Shown here: one piece after another, positions 10,251 through 22,427 of the stretch | How positions within the stretch are numbered: position 1 is the first letter of the stretch | How the letters are laid out: each line of letters starts with the position of its first letter | DNA from: Bipolaris cookei | Taxonomy: Eukaryota; Ascomycota; Dothideomycetes; Pleosporales; Pleosporaceae | NCBI GenBank assembly: GCA_002286855.1 | Contig: NRSV01000005.1 | Coordinates: 124,001 to 188,000, forward strand | Length of the DNA: 64,000 nucleotides | Direction: 5' to 3' | Translations under genes and position numbers: made by a program | The notes under the pieces: generated by a model | Seen by the model: the letters and a program-made list of their open reading frames with translations, nothing else | What the model was told of the DNA's origin: nothing | The model's database searches: none

Positions 10251-13200
10251 TTATGGCTCCTCGCTTTCTTCAAGTTCCATATCTTCCCAATCACTTCTCG
10301 TTTTGCCATGCTTTGAACGCTTTCTAATTTGGCTCTCTAAGAACACGCCTTGTCTCTTTTTCATCGCCTGGTAAACAGGGTAGCGCTCCCGGCAATGCTG
10401 GAAGAATCTTACAAAATCCGTTTTCTTTGAATAAAAGATACCCACGGTTGATGACGGTATTACTAGAAGTTCTTTTGCGTCTAATGCATCATTCGATACG
10501 ATGCGATAGCTGATAGATTGGTCGTGAGGAAGTACGATATGTAACGCGCTTTCCTCGTACGAATCAAGTGACTGCAATGACTCTAAGAACGACTCAACCG
10601 CTGGAATGTTATCAGGTATCTGCAACAACGTAGAGGCAAATCCTCCATTCTTTTCTGAATGCCAATCTAAGATGCATATGTTGATATGACCGGCATTTGA
10701 TAATCTCCGAGACATGATTTGTTGTATGTCATACCGCCACAACGACTCCTTGCATCCTTCAAATATGGGTTCGCATATTGTTGCTATACTTGCATTTCGG
10801 AACTTCAATATCTGATGCCGGCTACTTAGCTCGGCCGATACGTCGTCTTCACGAAAATGCCTCTTTCCCTTCCCCACAACTTGCTTTTCCTTTTCAACGT
10901 CCAGCTTTGGTAATGCAGCACCAGAAGGCCCCTCATGCTGCCGTCCCAGAATATCGTCGAGATGCTCATCGTCTGAAAAATCGTCGAGATGCTCATCATT
11001 GAAAATATTGCTGGTTGCGTTTCTCAGGTCGGATAATTCTTTAGTTAGTTTGGCATTCTTTTTTTGATACGCATTATTGATCTCCTTCAGATGTATTAAT
11101 TCTTTTTCCAGCTGAGTTTTCTTTATGCTCTGTGCTACCCCTTCTTGTTTAGAATTCAACAAGTCGTTTCTGAGTGTGTTCATTCCGAGTTGCGTGCTCG
11201 TTAGTTGCTCACATAGCCTTTCCCTCTCTTCCTTTAGTTGCTGCAGTTCTGCCTGAAGATGGTTCACTTTGGTTGATGCAGTAGCTGAGTAGAGTGGTTG
11301 CTGGTGTTTGTCATGTACTACAGTCTCATTTTCTAATGATTGAATGAGAATAGACATCTCAGGCCGTATCTAAATATTTACTTAGTGTACTGAAACATTT
11401 TGGGTTCAAAAGACATACTGGTGTGATGTATTTATCAAAGAAAGCTTCCAGGACGTTGCGCTTTACAAGAGCAGATGTGATTGTCTGGCTGGATTGTAGA
11501 GGATGGTAGAACATAGTTGCAAACATCACTGATTTGTCGTGTTCGTGATCCGCTTCATGCGGTTTCCCACATCGTTTTTCCCTTGGCCACGACGTTACTC
11601 CGTCATCAACCCATATGGGGGTTTGGGGGCTTTGCGAACTGGTCTCCTGCATACTCTTCAAAATATCAGCAATCTTCCTCTCGCAGTCACTTCTATTCGA
11701 CTTCCACTCAGGTCGTGCCGACTTTAAGAACTGTTTGGCTTGAACCATCTCCGCATCTTCTTCCGCAAGCTTGCAAATGTTTGATGTCTCGAAGCCAACT
11801 TGCATAGCCAAACAGGCAAGTTTCTGCCACAGAGCAGGATTGTGATCCCTCCGCGCTGATTTAGGTCTTACTTCGATATTTCCTACATCCGCTTCATCAG
11901 TAATTTTCAGCCTACTCTCGAGCCGCGGTGTAAAAGACGTCATCTCAGGCCAATGCCGAAAACAAAACATCCACAACTGGAGATACCCGAGTTTAGCTCT
12001 TTCCTTTTTTCCTAGTGGTCCCGGCAAAAGCAAGTTTTTGGTCTCGGAGATTTGGACTTTGATCTCACTTTCATGCCCCCAGTAGTTTGCTTTGAACTCT
12101 TTCCATATCGGTCGCTTACTCTTCACTCCGAGAAGTTGCTTCAGAATCTTGCTGCATGGCTCCAGGTACTTTTGATCCTCGAAAAACGTGCGTAAGGACG
12201 GGATCATACATTTTTGGGACTGGATACGATTCAAAATTTCGTTTCGAGCGTGTATATCTTCCAGCTGTGGAAATATGCATCTGTCTAGCATCAGCTGCCT
12301 CACCCTAGCAGCGTCATTAGTCGATGCTGACGGTGCTAACATCTCTAGCATCGACACAGTGCGACTGTCAACATGCATTCGATACTCAGTTGGAATTATC
12401 GATTCCCAAACTGTATGGATATGTCGGAGGTAAGACTTCAATTCCTGAATTTTCAGTGAGCAAGAGCCATGACTTCAGGATTAGATTTGTACTTTTGTGC
12501 ATTTCAATGCATGGAATCGATGTAAGGTTCCCAGACGGATAGGCGTCCACAGACCGGCATAATCGATCAGTGCATCAAATGCCAGTGAAAGCTTGTGGTT
12601 TGAAAGAAGTTGAGTGAGGTCTTTCCGCTTCGTCGCTGTTAAGCGAGCCCACCACTTTTTTTCATTTTCTGCATCATGAGCTCGAGCATAGCGCCTTATG
12701 TTGCGAAAAATGATACCATCTGTATATTGTTGTTCATGATTGTATGATTCGTAGAGATGTGTTTCCAATGTGCGTTCGAAAGCTATGCCATCAGTCCAAC
12801 GTCCAGAATACTTTCCTTTCCTTGATATCGCTTACTTGCATCTTCGTAAAGATTTACAATCCACCACTTATCGTTGTTGTCTAAAAACGCTTCTGCTGCC
12901 CGAATTCTTTGCAGGCCATTTAAACATTGTATAGAGGAGTTGAGGTCAAGCTTTATCGGTGTTTGAACGCAACCATCTGCTGTACTACAGCTGTCCTTGA
13001 AAGTCTCTCGGGTTAGGCCTTTTCTGAACAAAGCGGTATCAAAGCACTGTCTACTAATCAACCCATCAACAAAATTCTCGTGATCCAAACGACGACATCC
13101 CTCGAACTCGAAGACTTTCAGCAGGCGTTGTTGTGCTTTTTTCGACTCTTCACGATGCTCGTTGCTCAAGGCGATACCAAATTGGAGTCGCCGAAGGTCT

Positions 13201-13265
13201 ATTTGGGCCCTCCCTAGAAATGACTTGGCTTTCTTTGCGCTGAGGGAATTTTCTGGGAGCGACAT
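10251..13265 (-). CDS. DUF3723 family protein, 954 aa, four exons
   Basis: Exons: 13265-12836, 12782-12493, 12444-11419, 11369-10251; introns of 48-53 nt with canonical ends, total 2865 coding bases, in frame throughout. The first 300 residues match the DUF3723 pattern: LRRLQFGI, EGCRRLDHENFVDGLI, CLNGLQRIRAAEAFL, KWWIVNLYEDA, QQYTDGIIFRNIRRY, WWARLTATKRKDL, AFDALIDYAGLW, LGTLHRFHALKC. A long C-terminal region contains coiled coils (residues about 610-690) and an acidic segment. DUF3723 has no known biochemical role; it is one of the accessory families repeatedly found in Starships. Divergently transcribed from the patatin gene with 242 bp between starts. No damage seen. Confidence 0.85.
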
Positions 13266-13507
13266 AATGGGATGTAGATAGAACAGCCGTTTCTGCTGGA
13301 TGTGAGGGGGCTGCGGGGTCGCAGTATTGCTTCAATCTCATCTTCTGCACTACCCTAATCGGGACGGCAAAATCCCGTATTCGGATTTCGGAAACTGGGA
13401 AGTTCGTCCTCACACATACAACTAGACGAGATAGCCACTATTGTTATTCCAAAAAATAGAAACGAAATTGGGATCGTTGAGCTGTTCGAAACGATATTTA
13501 GCGAAGC
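13266..13507. promoter_or_regulatory. Shared divergent promoter region (DUF3723 / patatin)
   Basis: The only 242 bases between the start codons of two divergent genes, so both promoters must lie here or inside the coding ends. No specific motif was recognised. Co-regulation is inference from the layout. Confidence 0.4.
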
Positions 13508-16500
13508 ATGTTCACTAACAATATCAATCATACAAGAAACAACATGGCACCGCAACCTTGGATCAGTGTCTTGTACTCACACAAGAATATATGTCTTTCG
13601 ACTCACCGCTCTTGCTTCCAGGTTAATAGCGTAAAGGAGACTGAGACAAGGCCTTCGGTTATCTCTTTCGTCGGTGATCGAACAAAGTCTAGATATCTAG
13701 CAAGTCTTTTAGGGTACACAAAGCCCTTCGAGCGACATGGCCAAATACGTCTACAATCCCGACCAGGATGTAATGATATTTCGACAATATATCTTGATTC
13801 TGAGATCTCTCTCAGGACTAGCGAGGCCCTGAACACTACCCAAAAGTTCTCCAAGCGCAGTTCCATTGACTGGTTTTGCCCAAATACTACATCTGCAACC
13901 GACTTTTCAGATCAAGTAATGTCGCATCTTCTCACGCCAATATCAAACATCGTATGCTATTTCGCTGCAGACTATGGTGGGCTCAAAGGGATCGCCTCTG
14001 CATTGGCGCGGCAGGCCATGTTACCACTGTCTCATAATCTACCCGCTCCCGTACTTCCCCACATCTTGGTAGTTACATCGACAAGCTCCAAGCTCTACGA
14101 TACTTTTGGTGTACAAGAAGAGCTTAGGATGCTTATTATCGAAGAAATGAGGAGTCTCACAACCGATCTATCTACGTACACTGCAATGCAAAGGATAGAT
14201 CAAAGATTTGGTAGAATCAGCCTTTTGGGATTGCAGAAGAGACAGACGCAACACAAGAGATGCGAACAGCTACAAGAGCACTTGAAGATGCTCACACAAG
14301 AAGTGTACTGGAACCGACGGAGGAAGGGGTATCTCTTTCAACTAAAGCATATTGAAGCCTTTTCTACCCGTATAGTAGAAAACTTCTGCGGAGCCAAGTC
14401 GTGTTTCAACTTCTTACGCGAGTCGCGGCCGCTTTGTTTTGATGATAAGCAACTAAGTTCGCACTTCAAAGAAGCACTCATGCTGATGCCGAGTGCGGAA
14501 TGGCTGTGGTCTGTTTTGTGCCCGCTATTAGCTTCAACTATGTTTCTCTCAAGCTATCCACCTGGCTCTCATAGTATGTTTCCCGTAGCCTATATCATAT
14601 AAACCCTTACTCACGTTTAGTAGACTTTCAACCCGTAGCACTCTTCGAAGAGTTCTTTGCGGAACCTTGTAAAGAGGCAATACTAAGCTATGCCCAGGAT
14701 CCAGAGATACATACAAAGTTCCTCTCCTTGATCCGAGAGAAGTTGGAAGATCACTTCCGCCGCCTTGAATTTGAGCCCAAAGTAGAAAATGCGCGGGCTC
14801 AGCACTCCCATTGTGTTGAGTTACTTTGGCCTCATCTAGCAAGCATCAAGAGTTTCCGCTCGTGCCTTTGCTGCCTTATGTTTGCGCCCGAGAAGGTGCT
14901 CGCTTGCGGTCATGCAATATGCAACGTTTGCGTCCGACGTTTCGGGCAACCTTCCAATAGTGAAAGGCATAGCTACGAAATAGAGCAATGTGTTCTCTGT
15001 GGATTTTTTCAACCCACTGATCAAAGAAATTTTACCCTAATCCCACCAACTGCCGGGATACGCATTCTGTGTGTAGATGGTGGCGGTGTACGTGGTGTCA
15101 TACCTTTGATGTTTCTCAAACATTTGGAAAGTCAGATAAGACATCTTGGAAGCTCCATACACGATCTGTTCGACTATGTATGTGGCACATCTGCAGGTGA
15201 GTACATTATGTCGATATTTTGCAAGGCTAAACGTGACATAGGTGGTCTGATTGCCATTGGCATCTTTCTTATGCATTGGGACCCATCAACATGTCTGGAT
15301 CGCTTCGAAGAGCTTTCCAAGGCGACATTTAAGGGAAAAGACCATTCTCTCTCAATATCGCAAAAATTACAACGTATCTTCCGGGCATGGGTTCAAGACC
15401 ATCGTTATAACCTCTCACCGATTGAGCGTGCATTCAATCCATACTCGTTGGCAAAGATGTTCAATCCACTTCGGAACGACACTAAAGTAGCAGTAACGGC
15501 AACAAGTGTCCGGGAAAATGTGCCGTGTATTATTGCCAATTACAATGGAGGAACCAGATCAGATGATAGTAGTAAGCTCAGTTAGGGGTTTTTACTCTCA
15601 TTGGACCAATCTTAACTAGTAACAGACTATTCCCATATCCGTGCAGCGAATTGCCATCATGATATGACTATCAGCGATGCGTAAGACTTTAGCAACTGTC
15701 TTGAAACAACACTCCACGCTAATTAATACTTAGAGCGGCCTGTACCTCAGCAGCACCTTTCTTTTTCAAGTCCAAAGACGTGGACCATCTGGATACTTTC
15801 CAGGACGGAGGCCTTCAGCATAACAATCCGGCTCTCCTTGCAAGCTGGGAATGTGCCGTGCTTTGGCCTGATAAGTGCCAGTTGTTTGATACGGATAAAA
15901 GCCATCTTGACCATCTAATATCACTTGGTACCGGTACATCGTCCACTGAGAAGCACCAGGTAGGTCCACACTCTCCCAAAAGAGATCGCTTTATGCGAAG
16001 GTTGCTCGGCAACTTCATGCGCCAAATGGATGGAGAAGAGCAGTGGAAGACATTTGTTCGCTGCGTTTCATCCGAGATACGCCCCCGTTGCCATCGTTTA
16101 AACTTGTCGTTTCCAGGAACAGAGCCAGCCCTTGACGACGTCGCTATTATTCAGGATCTCAAAGAAGAAGTCTCAAAGCTGGTGGAGATCAACCCTCATA
16201 TTGGCAAAATTAACGATACTATGATCGCTTCAATCTTTTACTTTGAAGTTGATAGTTTAACTCTGCTTGAAGGAGGCTCTTACCAATGCTGCGGAACGAT
16301 ATTCTGCCGACTAGCATTGGACTTCTCGGCCCGTCGAAATTTATACAAAACATTGCTTGCGAGTTATTCCTTTTTCACCATTGGAGGCCAGACTTTTCCT
16401 TGTGCCCAATCAGTGCCGCGAGGAGCCCCCATATATCGAAGATCAGCAAGTCTCATAGTTAAAAACTTGGAAGACAAACTTTCGATAGCGATCACGGGCA

Positions 16501-16658
16501 TAACAAGCGAACCAACAATGATTAGCGGTATGCCTACCCGCTTAAGCTCAATGATCAAGGCGCAAGGGCTCCATGTTCCTTTTGGGTGCATTGACAATCG
16601 GAATGTTTGTAAAGAGGTTCCTTCTTTACCTGTCAAGCGCAAAGTAGATGACATCTAG
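13508..16658 (+). CDS. Patatin-like phospholipase with RING finger, 983 aa
   Basis: Five exons: 13508-14573, 14621-15196, 15242-15571, 15626-15680, 15734-16658; introns of 45-54 nt, all canonical, 2952 coding bases. Residues about 50-300 form an N-terminal domain with a degenerate P-loop (SVISFVGDRTKSRY, lacking the GKS lysine context). A RING-type zinc site follows (CLCCLM, CGHAICNVCVRRFG, CVLCGF). Then comes the patatin hydrolase: oxyanion motif DGGGVRG, nucleophile elbow GTSAGG (completed by the second intron) and catalytic Asp in DGGLQHNNP. The Ser-Asp dyad is intact, so lipid acyl-hydrolase activity is plausible. Patatin-like genes are frequent Starship accessories. A second Met at residue 13 is an alternative start. 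Confidence 0.85.
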
Positions 16659-17092
16659 AAATATATGGAAAAATGTTACTACGAAATTGAGCTATAGAAA
16701 TCTTGGTCGACTTCGAGCAGAAAACAATAGAATCAAAGATTCAATTACACGCGAAGGAGCGGAGTAACGTGTATAAAATGGGAGTTTTCGATGTCCATCA
16801 CTGTTACGATTAATGTACATTAATTGATATCATACTGTGAATGGAAGACGTGTAACTATCCCTCCGCTTTACCTAGCGAGTCAATGGGAGCGCAAATCAC
16901 GGCCTTGCGACGTGGCGTATCATCACAGGATTGGGCCAGATAGCGGATGCAGCCCTCACCTGCCACTTGGCCTATTTTAGTAAGGTGCCTTCCAAGAGTC
17001 ACTGCGAAAACTTGATGATACGAGAAAGTGAGGGGAAACATTTCCACCACCAACTCTGCATCAGCCCCAAAACATATTTACTGCTTGCAAAC

Positions 17093-17326
17093 ATGTGTTC
17101 TTGGAATTGTAAAACATACCAATCATGTACACGCAACCCTCCTCATGAGAATCGAGACCACATTGTCTATTGTGCAACAGCACTCAATCGTCCTAACAGA
17201 GACCCATGCATACCACCGTCTGGATTTTTAAGGGACCTTCCATTGACTCGCGACGCTCAAGATACAAACCTAGCTGGAGACTGTCCTGTATGTAAGGGGG
17301 TAACGCCGTCTAACTCCTCTGATTAG
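17093..17326 (+). CDS. Small cysteine/histidine-rich protein, 77 aa
   Basis: Begins MCSWNCKTYQSCTRNPPHEN and ends with GDCPVCKG. The C-x3-C, C...PPH, YC and CPVC positions resemble a family of small fungal proteins with paired Cys that probably bind zinc. The start was chosen at 17093 because the spacing of the first Cys pair fits; an upstream in-frame start at 16931 gives 131 aa. Function unknown. Confidence 0.4.
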   Translation: MCSWNCKTYQSCTRNPPHENRDHIVYCATALNRPNRDPCIPPSGFLRDLPLTRDAQDTNLAGDCPVCKGVTPSNSSD

Positions 17327-17344
17327 ATTGGTTTGCTCCCCAAT

Positions 17345-17713
17345 CTAGTGTAAGAGATCGTTCGTAAGCCTTCTTGCTAGCATTCTCACCAAGATCTTTA
17401 AAAGTACTAGATTTTTCTGACTTAGTTTCGTCCTATAGCTGAAGGAAATAACGCACAATGTATTATTTTTCGAGACTTTGAAGACTTGGAGTTCTAAGTT
17501 GCTGAGATCAACAATGGGGACCTCCCTGCAGTAAAGATCGAGGACGAGATATAGAGTGGTAGGAGAAGATGGATCTCCACATATGTGTATCCCGTAGTCT
17601 TCTATATCTAGGAGATTTTGCGACTCGAGGAAAGTCTCAACCATTCGCCCGTGCTCTCTGAAGTATTGTTCGCGACATCGGAGGACAACTCGCTTTGGAG
17701 CAATATGGCTCAT
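17345..17713 (-). CDS. Hypothetical protein, 122 aa
   Basis: An open frame with balanced composition (HICGDPSSPTTLYLVLDLYC in the centre) and a basic C-terminus. No family recognised. It converges on the small Cys-rich gene with 18 bases between them. Could be a real short gene or a fragment. Confidence 0.3.
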   Translation of the reverse strand: MSHIAPKRVVLRCREQYFREHGRMVETFLESQNLLDIEDYGIHICGDPSSPTTLYLVLDLYCREVPIVDLSNLELQVFKVSKNNTLCVISFSYRTKLSQKNLVLLKILVRMLARRLTNDLLH

Positions 17714-19055
17714 CGTGGCTAACCACAGAAATGATATCGCGGATGGAGTGGATAAGGAGGTCGCATGCGATGGGAAGACGAAGCGCGACGGAAGGAAGAC
17801 GAAGTGCAGCGCGAGTTAAAATAAGTGCCGGCCTGTAACCATAACTTAGAACGTGATACAATGAAGGTCGATTTAGTGCAACATGCGCAGTAGGACTTAC
17901 ACAACACGATGAAGAAAGGTACTTCGGCGCTCTAGCGGGTCGTTGCGGAACAGGTTGACGCGAAAGGGTGGAGTCGGCAAACATGGACAGTAGGCGGCTT
18001 GAGTAGGATGCAGTTAAAGGCTTGGCGATCGACGTGACAAACTGGACAAGCTATAGGCAGGCAAATACGTGTAGAAAGGTAATAAGCTAGAACTAGGTGA
18101 GTTCTGAAATGTTGTTTGATGAGTAGGAGATGGAGGCGAATCCACGTTCCCAAGCAGCCGCGCCTGCACGGCCACAAAGCTAAGCCACTTGCTGATCGAT
18201 TGGATTACTAATTGTAGGGCCCCGCACACTAACCCAAGACGTCGTCCCTTTTGTGGTGGCGACCTGATCAGCATCGCCTGCACACGTAAAGGATAAGGGT
18301 ACGACACGCTGTTCCTACTTAACCTGGCGATGAATCGAATATCATGCCGTGAGGTGATCAAAGTATATGGACTAACGTCCCTCCCTGAGTGCTGGGACAC
18401 CATCGTGTGCTTGTCATTTTTTAGCACAAGCTCCGCTCATACTCTGCCGCATGTCATCAGAGCGACAGGGCGCGCTTTGGTTACGTCGAGGCTGCTGGTT
18501 ATTGCCTTTTTGCTAGGCTATCGACATATTTGCAGCCATGGATCGAGCTAGCCAAGCACTAGCTCAAGCTTTCTCTTCCGACCACTATGAGACATAACGT
18601 AAATTTTAGGTAAGGGAAGAGGAACAAGTTCGTTAATCACTTTAGTATATTGCCGATACAATCTTGTAACGATTACTAGAGTGTGCTAGGAAAGCGAAGT
18701 GCCCGAAGTCAAAGTACCGCTCATTGTCCCAGCACTTAGGGATGGGCGTTAAGGTAACAAAGTTATGTCTATAATAATAGTAAGTGCTCGCAAAAGAATT
18801 GACCACGATATTTAGTAATATAATATCCATCCACCAGTAACAGAACAATTGCTGTAGCGAAAGACCACCGCGGCTCTCTCTTAACAACAACGACGATAAC
18901 TAAACAGCTTAGAGAATCTCGATATTCAGTTTTTGGTCCTTCATTTCTTTTAGCTGTAGTGTTTTAATTATAGATTCCCTAGATATAAACTATGACATAA
19001 TAATTATTATATACTACGCATGACTTTATCACGAATTATACTAAACTAACTTTTA
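17714..19055. other. Intergenic region without a supported gene
   Basis: Several short frames on both strands have proline/serine-biased, non-globular translations and no introns that join them. The last 150 bases are AT-rich, downstream of the RNase III-like gene. No repeat or RNA structure recognised. Confidence 0.3.
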
Positions 19056-19559
19056 TCACTCTTTGAAAAAATCAATCGCCTCAAGGACTTGGTGGACCTT
19101 TGATATGTCCTCTCCACAATCTATATAAACTGCTCCTACCAGTGCCTCAACTGTCGACGCAGCAGTCTCTTGAGGCACCTGACCTTCTTGGCATGGGTTT
19201 TTGGCAATGAAATCCGATATCCCGCTTTTCTGAGCTATTTCTTTCAACCTCTTGTTTCCACATAAACTTTTCACCCTGTTATGACCCTCCTCTAATAAGG
19301 TTAGTTTCTTAACAAAAGTTTGTGTATCTGTGCACTCACCAGTACTTTCCTTAGAGTTATACCACGGCTCCAGAACAGCTTCTTGCAGAACGGAATCTCC
19401 TAACAGAGCAAGGCGCTTATTGCCTTTTGCATCACCCTGTATATCTTTGCTGGAGACTGACGCCCCTGCAGCGAGTAGTGCTTCTTCTAGCAATTCATGG
19501 TTGGAGAAATGATACTTGAGGATAGTCTCCACGGAACGCTTGGCCATTTTCACGATCAT
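19056..19559 (-). CDS. RNase III-domain protein lacking several catalytic acids
   Basis: Exons 19559-19340 and 19291-19056; 151 aa after removal of a 48-nt intron (GTGAGT donor, ACTAAC branch, TTATTAG acceptor) that leaves the frame open if retained. The first signature reads NKRLALLGDSVLQ instead of NERLEFLGDAVL, so the two glutamates are replaced while the Asp is kept. The second signature reads ASTVEALVGAVYID, with the Glu kept but the Asp of the usual AD-x-x-EA replaced. No double-stranded RNA-binding domain follows. Probably a non-catalytic or altered RNase III-like protein, similar in size to single-domain fungal members. Confidence 0.7.
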   Translation of the reverse strand: MIVKMAKRSVETILKYHFSNHELLEEALLAAGASVSSKDIQGDAKGNKRLALLGDSVLQEAVLEPWYNSKESTGECTDTQTFVKKLTLLEEGHNRVKSLCGNKRLKEIAQKSGISDFIAKNPCQEGQVPQETAASTVEALVGAVYIDCGEDISKVHQVLEAIDFFKE

Positions 19560-20234
19560 AGAAGAGATAAAGTGAATAGCTGTGGTTCGTAGAAGCTGTA
19601 CACCATAGATAACTACTTCTCATCTAAAGAATAATCAAGTGTCAATGCACCTACTTTATATGCGTAGGCAACTACTAAGAGGATTAAAAACCCCTGTCAT
19701 CGTGCCATTGCTTTTTTTGAAAATTTTCTGAACGTTCCATGTCTCTGTTCAATCCCCAATAGTAATTAAGACTATGACTAACGTGTACCAGACTTATAGA
19801 ACTCCGCACTACGCTTACCCACGTAACAAACAGGACGATTACTGATATTACGACAGCAAGATGACGTACTACGCACTGATTAACTACACTAACTTTCAGC
19901 TACGTCAAACCTACCACATAAAATGAGAGTGTTTGATGTGACGCTGAGCAGTCTCTGGTTAGAACAGCATCTCATGACACTCATAGCTGCCAGGTAGAAA
20001 TCGGCTGGGTTAAACTAAACTAATTACACTGACGTAGGGTAGATACTCTGCGTATTACACAGAATGGTAGCTATTTTGCAAGCAAATGCATGCTCATGAG
20101 ATCTTGTTGTCGTGATTATCACGGATGATGACAATGTGCATGTCCCAAACGCATTAGTATGAGCATAAACATAATTATGGCCAGGTGATAGCGAGCGCTT
20201 GTCCAGGCGTGCGGTGTAGTACACCATGTCTAGG
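19560..20234. other. Intergenic region, nothing recognised
   Basis: AT-rich sequence between the RNase III-like gene and the LTR-like repeat. Short frames look like chance. Confidence 0.3.
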
Positions 20235-20719
20235 TGTAACGTCTATCCTTGCGTAGCGGGACACCCTGCGTGACGGGACGCTACAAACACTCCCTAACAT
20301 AATAAACTCAACAGGATAGAGGAATAAATACTCTCAGAATAGCAGCCTTAAGCTATTAAGTCTATCGTCTCCTAACGTCCTCTAGAAATAGGTTTAGCTT
20401 ACTGTGCAATACGACAGTCTAGTACGAGCGTCACGCGACCGCCTCGCTTTAGCTAGCAGTAGATGCGTTGAAAGCTTATGCATCTTGTCGAAAGTCTGTT
20501 AACTTACAACTTATTACATCATTGTCTTATTCCGAGCACTGCGCTTAAGCTCGAGAGACCGTCGTGCGTCTGTGCTAAATGCAAGTCTGCCTGCTAAAAG
20601 TGCTAGATAGGGAAGGCCCGCGCACCGAGCTCGAAGCAGCTTAGCTGTAATCTATCGCTGCTGACGCTACGTCTGTGGCTGTGTGGCTGAGTGGCTGTGC
20701 GACGCTTTTGCCAAGCGCT
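20235..20719 (+). repeat. LTR-like repeat, copy A
   Basis: Begins TGTAACGTCTATCCTTGCG and is matched over roughly 450-485 bp by the inverted copy at 23419-23860, with many substitutions. The start with TG fits a long terminal repeat. No matching 5-bp target duplication was found at either copy. The two copies face each other around the HET pseudogene. Confidence 0.6.
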
Positions 20720-21239
20720 TCAGGATACCCGAAAAGACCCCAGCGTTTAGCTCATGTCAACAAACAAGCCCAGCATCAAACCCTTCTAACACAGCCATCG
20801 TGCAACTTCAATATGCAGTGCAATAGGCGACTTTAGCTAACGCGAAAGCTTGCGTGCTATAGAGATACACTATCGCGCCGCCCTACAGCTCCACAGACCC
20901 GCCGTTGATCCCTCGTCCGACCCACCACGTCCTCGTACTTTTCGAGCACATCGTAACCGATTTCGCTAGCGCAGTCGCAAAATAAGAGGCATCAGAGTCA
21001 TGTGGTACACGCTTTTTACATCGCCACGAAATTGATCTTAATACTTGCGTTTGCAGCGATGGAAGCTCGCTGCCGCCTGCGCTTATCTATGAGGAAAAAG
21101 CTAACTAGGGGGTTTGTGTCGCAAACTCAACCTCCGGATGGATAAATAACGACATTAGATTATGAGTCAAGACGAGCTGTAGTGCGTGCAATCTGAGAGA
21201 ATGACAACAACAATTTTCTGCATTTCTTCATCAGATTAA
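20720..21239. other. Non-coding spacer inside the inverted-repeat pair
   Basis: No frame or motif could be supported between LTR-like copy A and the HET pseudogene. Confidence 0.3.
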
Positions 21240-22427
21240 CTAGCGATACCGCTTCCAACCACCCACAAACAGCAGAGCGAATACAAAAAGAGTGACTGCA
21301 TATGCAGTCTTCATATATCTGTGATTTGGACCATCATCACCCTCACTAAACCTCGCCTCCCTCTCTGCAGCATCATCGTCATCAGGAAACTGGTAATGAC
21401 GAGGTGCCTCATCTCCCAGATATTCATAGTTCGCAACGTGTCTTTCAAGCATCTTTCTCTTCTTCGCATTTGTAATTCCCAACCCCTTAAACAATGTATC
21501 ATCATTAGCCCTGTCATATTCGAAGTTGCACTACCTCACATGCGCAAGCGCAATTAGTACAACATCGTCTTCACTCATATCATAATCTGGGAAAAACCGC
21601 TTTAGAAGCACCCGCTCGTTTGGCATCACTAGTCCTAACAAAGCAAACACTCGATCTCGCGGGTCTTTGCATTCCGAAGTGCTGTGATTGATGAGCAACT
21701 GGGAGAGCGGGAGATGCATTGTCGGATGGCGATCCGGGTGGCGTCTAGTGATCAGAGGGAAAGCTCTACAAAGCCTGCTGTCAAAGTCTTTCGGTACAGA
21801 CGCTTGGTGAATGTGCTCAAGTACCCCTGCACGTGATCCAAGTGTTTCTTTGAAATCAAGCTAATTCATGCGCGTGTTTCCGCAGTACACGTTCACATCT
21901 CGGCCTAGGAGAAACTCCTGGATGACCCAGAAGCGAGTCCAATACGAATGATTTGCTAGATGGGACATCTGATCGTAGAATTCGAAGCCCGAGTCCTCAA
22001 AAGTTCGTATTGGTTCGTGCCAAGATCGATATTGCTCCACAGATGGTGGGAGACCAAGCCAAACAGACACGACACTCGCGTTGCGATATACTGTATCCAT
22101 GCGCCGAACTTGTGCGGTACGTTCTGCGCTGTTCTTTTGGTCGATACAAATTGCGTCCACCCAGAGATGTGTCCAGCCTGCCGTTTTGTCTTGGGCTAGA
22201 TAGTGCAGACATGACCAGAGATTGAGTCGGACGGGGAAAGGTTGGCCATTGATAAATATTTGCTCCGATGGAGTTTCATTGCCCCAAGTGTATGAGACCG
22301 CAGTGTAGCGAGGTGTTGACTTTTGAGCAAAGCGGGTCATGCTGAAGGAAAGACGGTTTGATTGGATAGAGACAGGAGTCAGAAGTCGGAGGTCGCTATT
22401 GCCTATAGGTAGATAGTTGAAAACCAT
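21240..22427 (-). pseudogene. HET-domain gene with an in-frame premature stop
   Basis: The first 188 codons encode a heterokaryon-incompatibility (HET) domain: PRYTAVSYTWGNE, LWVDAICIDQKNSAERTAQV, YRNASVVSVWLG, WTRFWVIQEFLL. At 21861-21863 a TAG follows NTRMN. The same frame continues without interruption through LDFKETLGSRAG to CKDPRDRVFALLGLV, the usual HET continuation. A TGG (Trp) to TAG change would explain it and is a RIP-type TpG to TpA mutation. Further down, 21240-21494 encodes a charged segment and one transmembrane helix (AYAVTLFVFALLFVGG), probably the last exon. HET proteins act in allorecognition cell death; this copy looks inactivated. Confidence 0.7.

Noticed and set aside
18014..18427. 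137-codon minus frame
   Set aside because: Low-complexity Ser/Pro/Leu composition, no homologous pattern, no splice partners.
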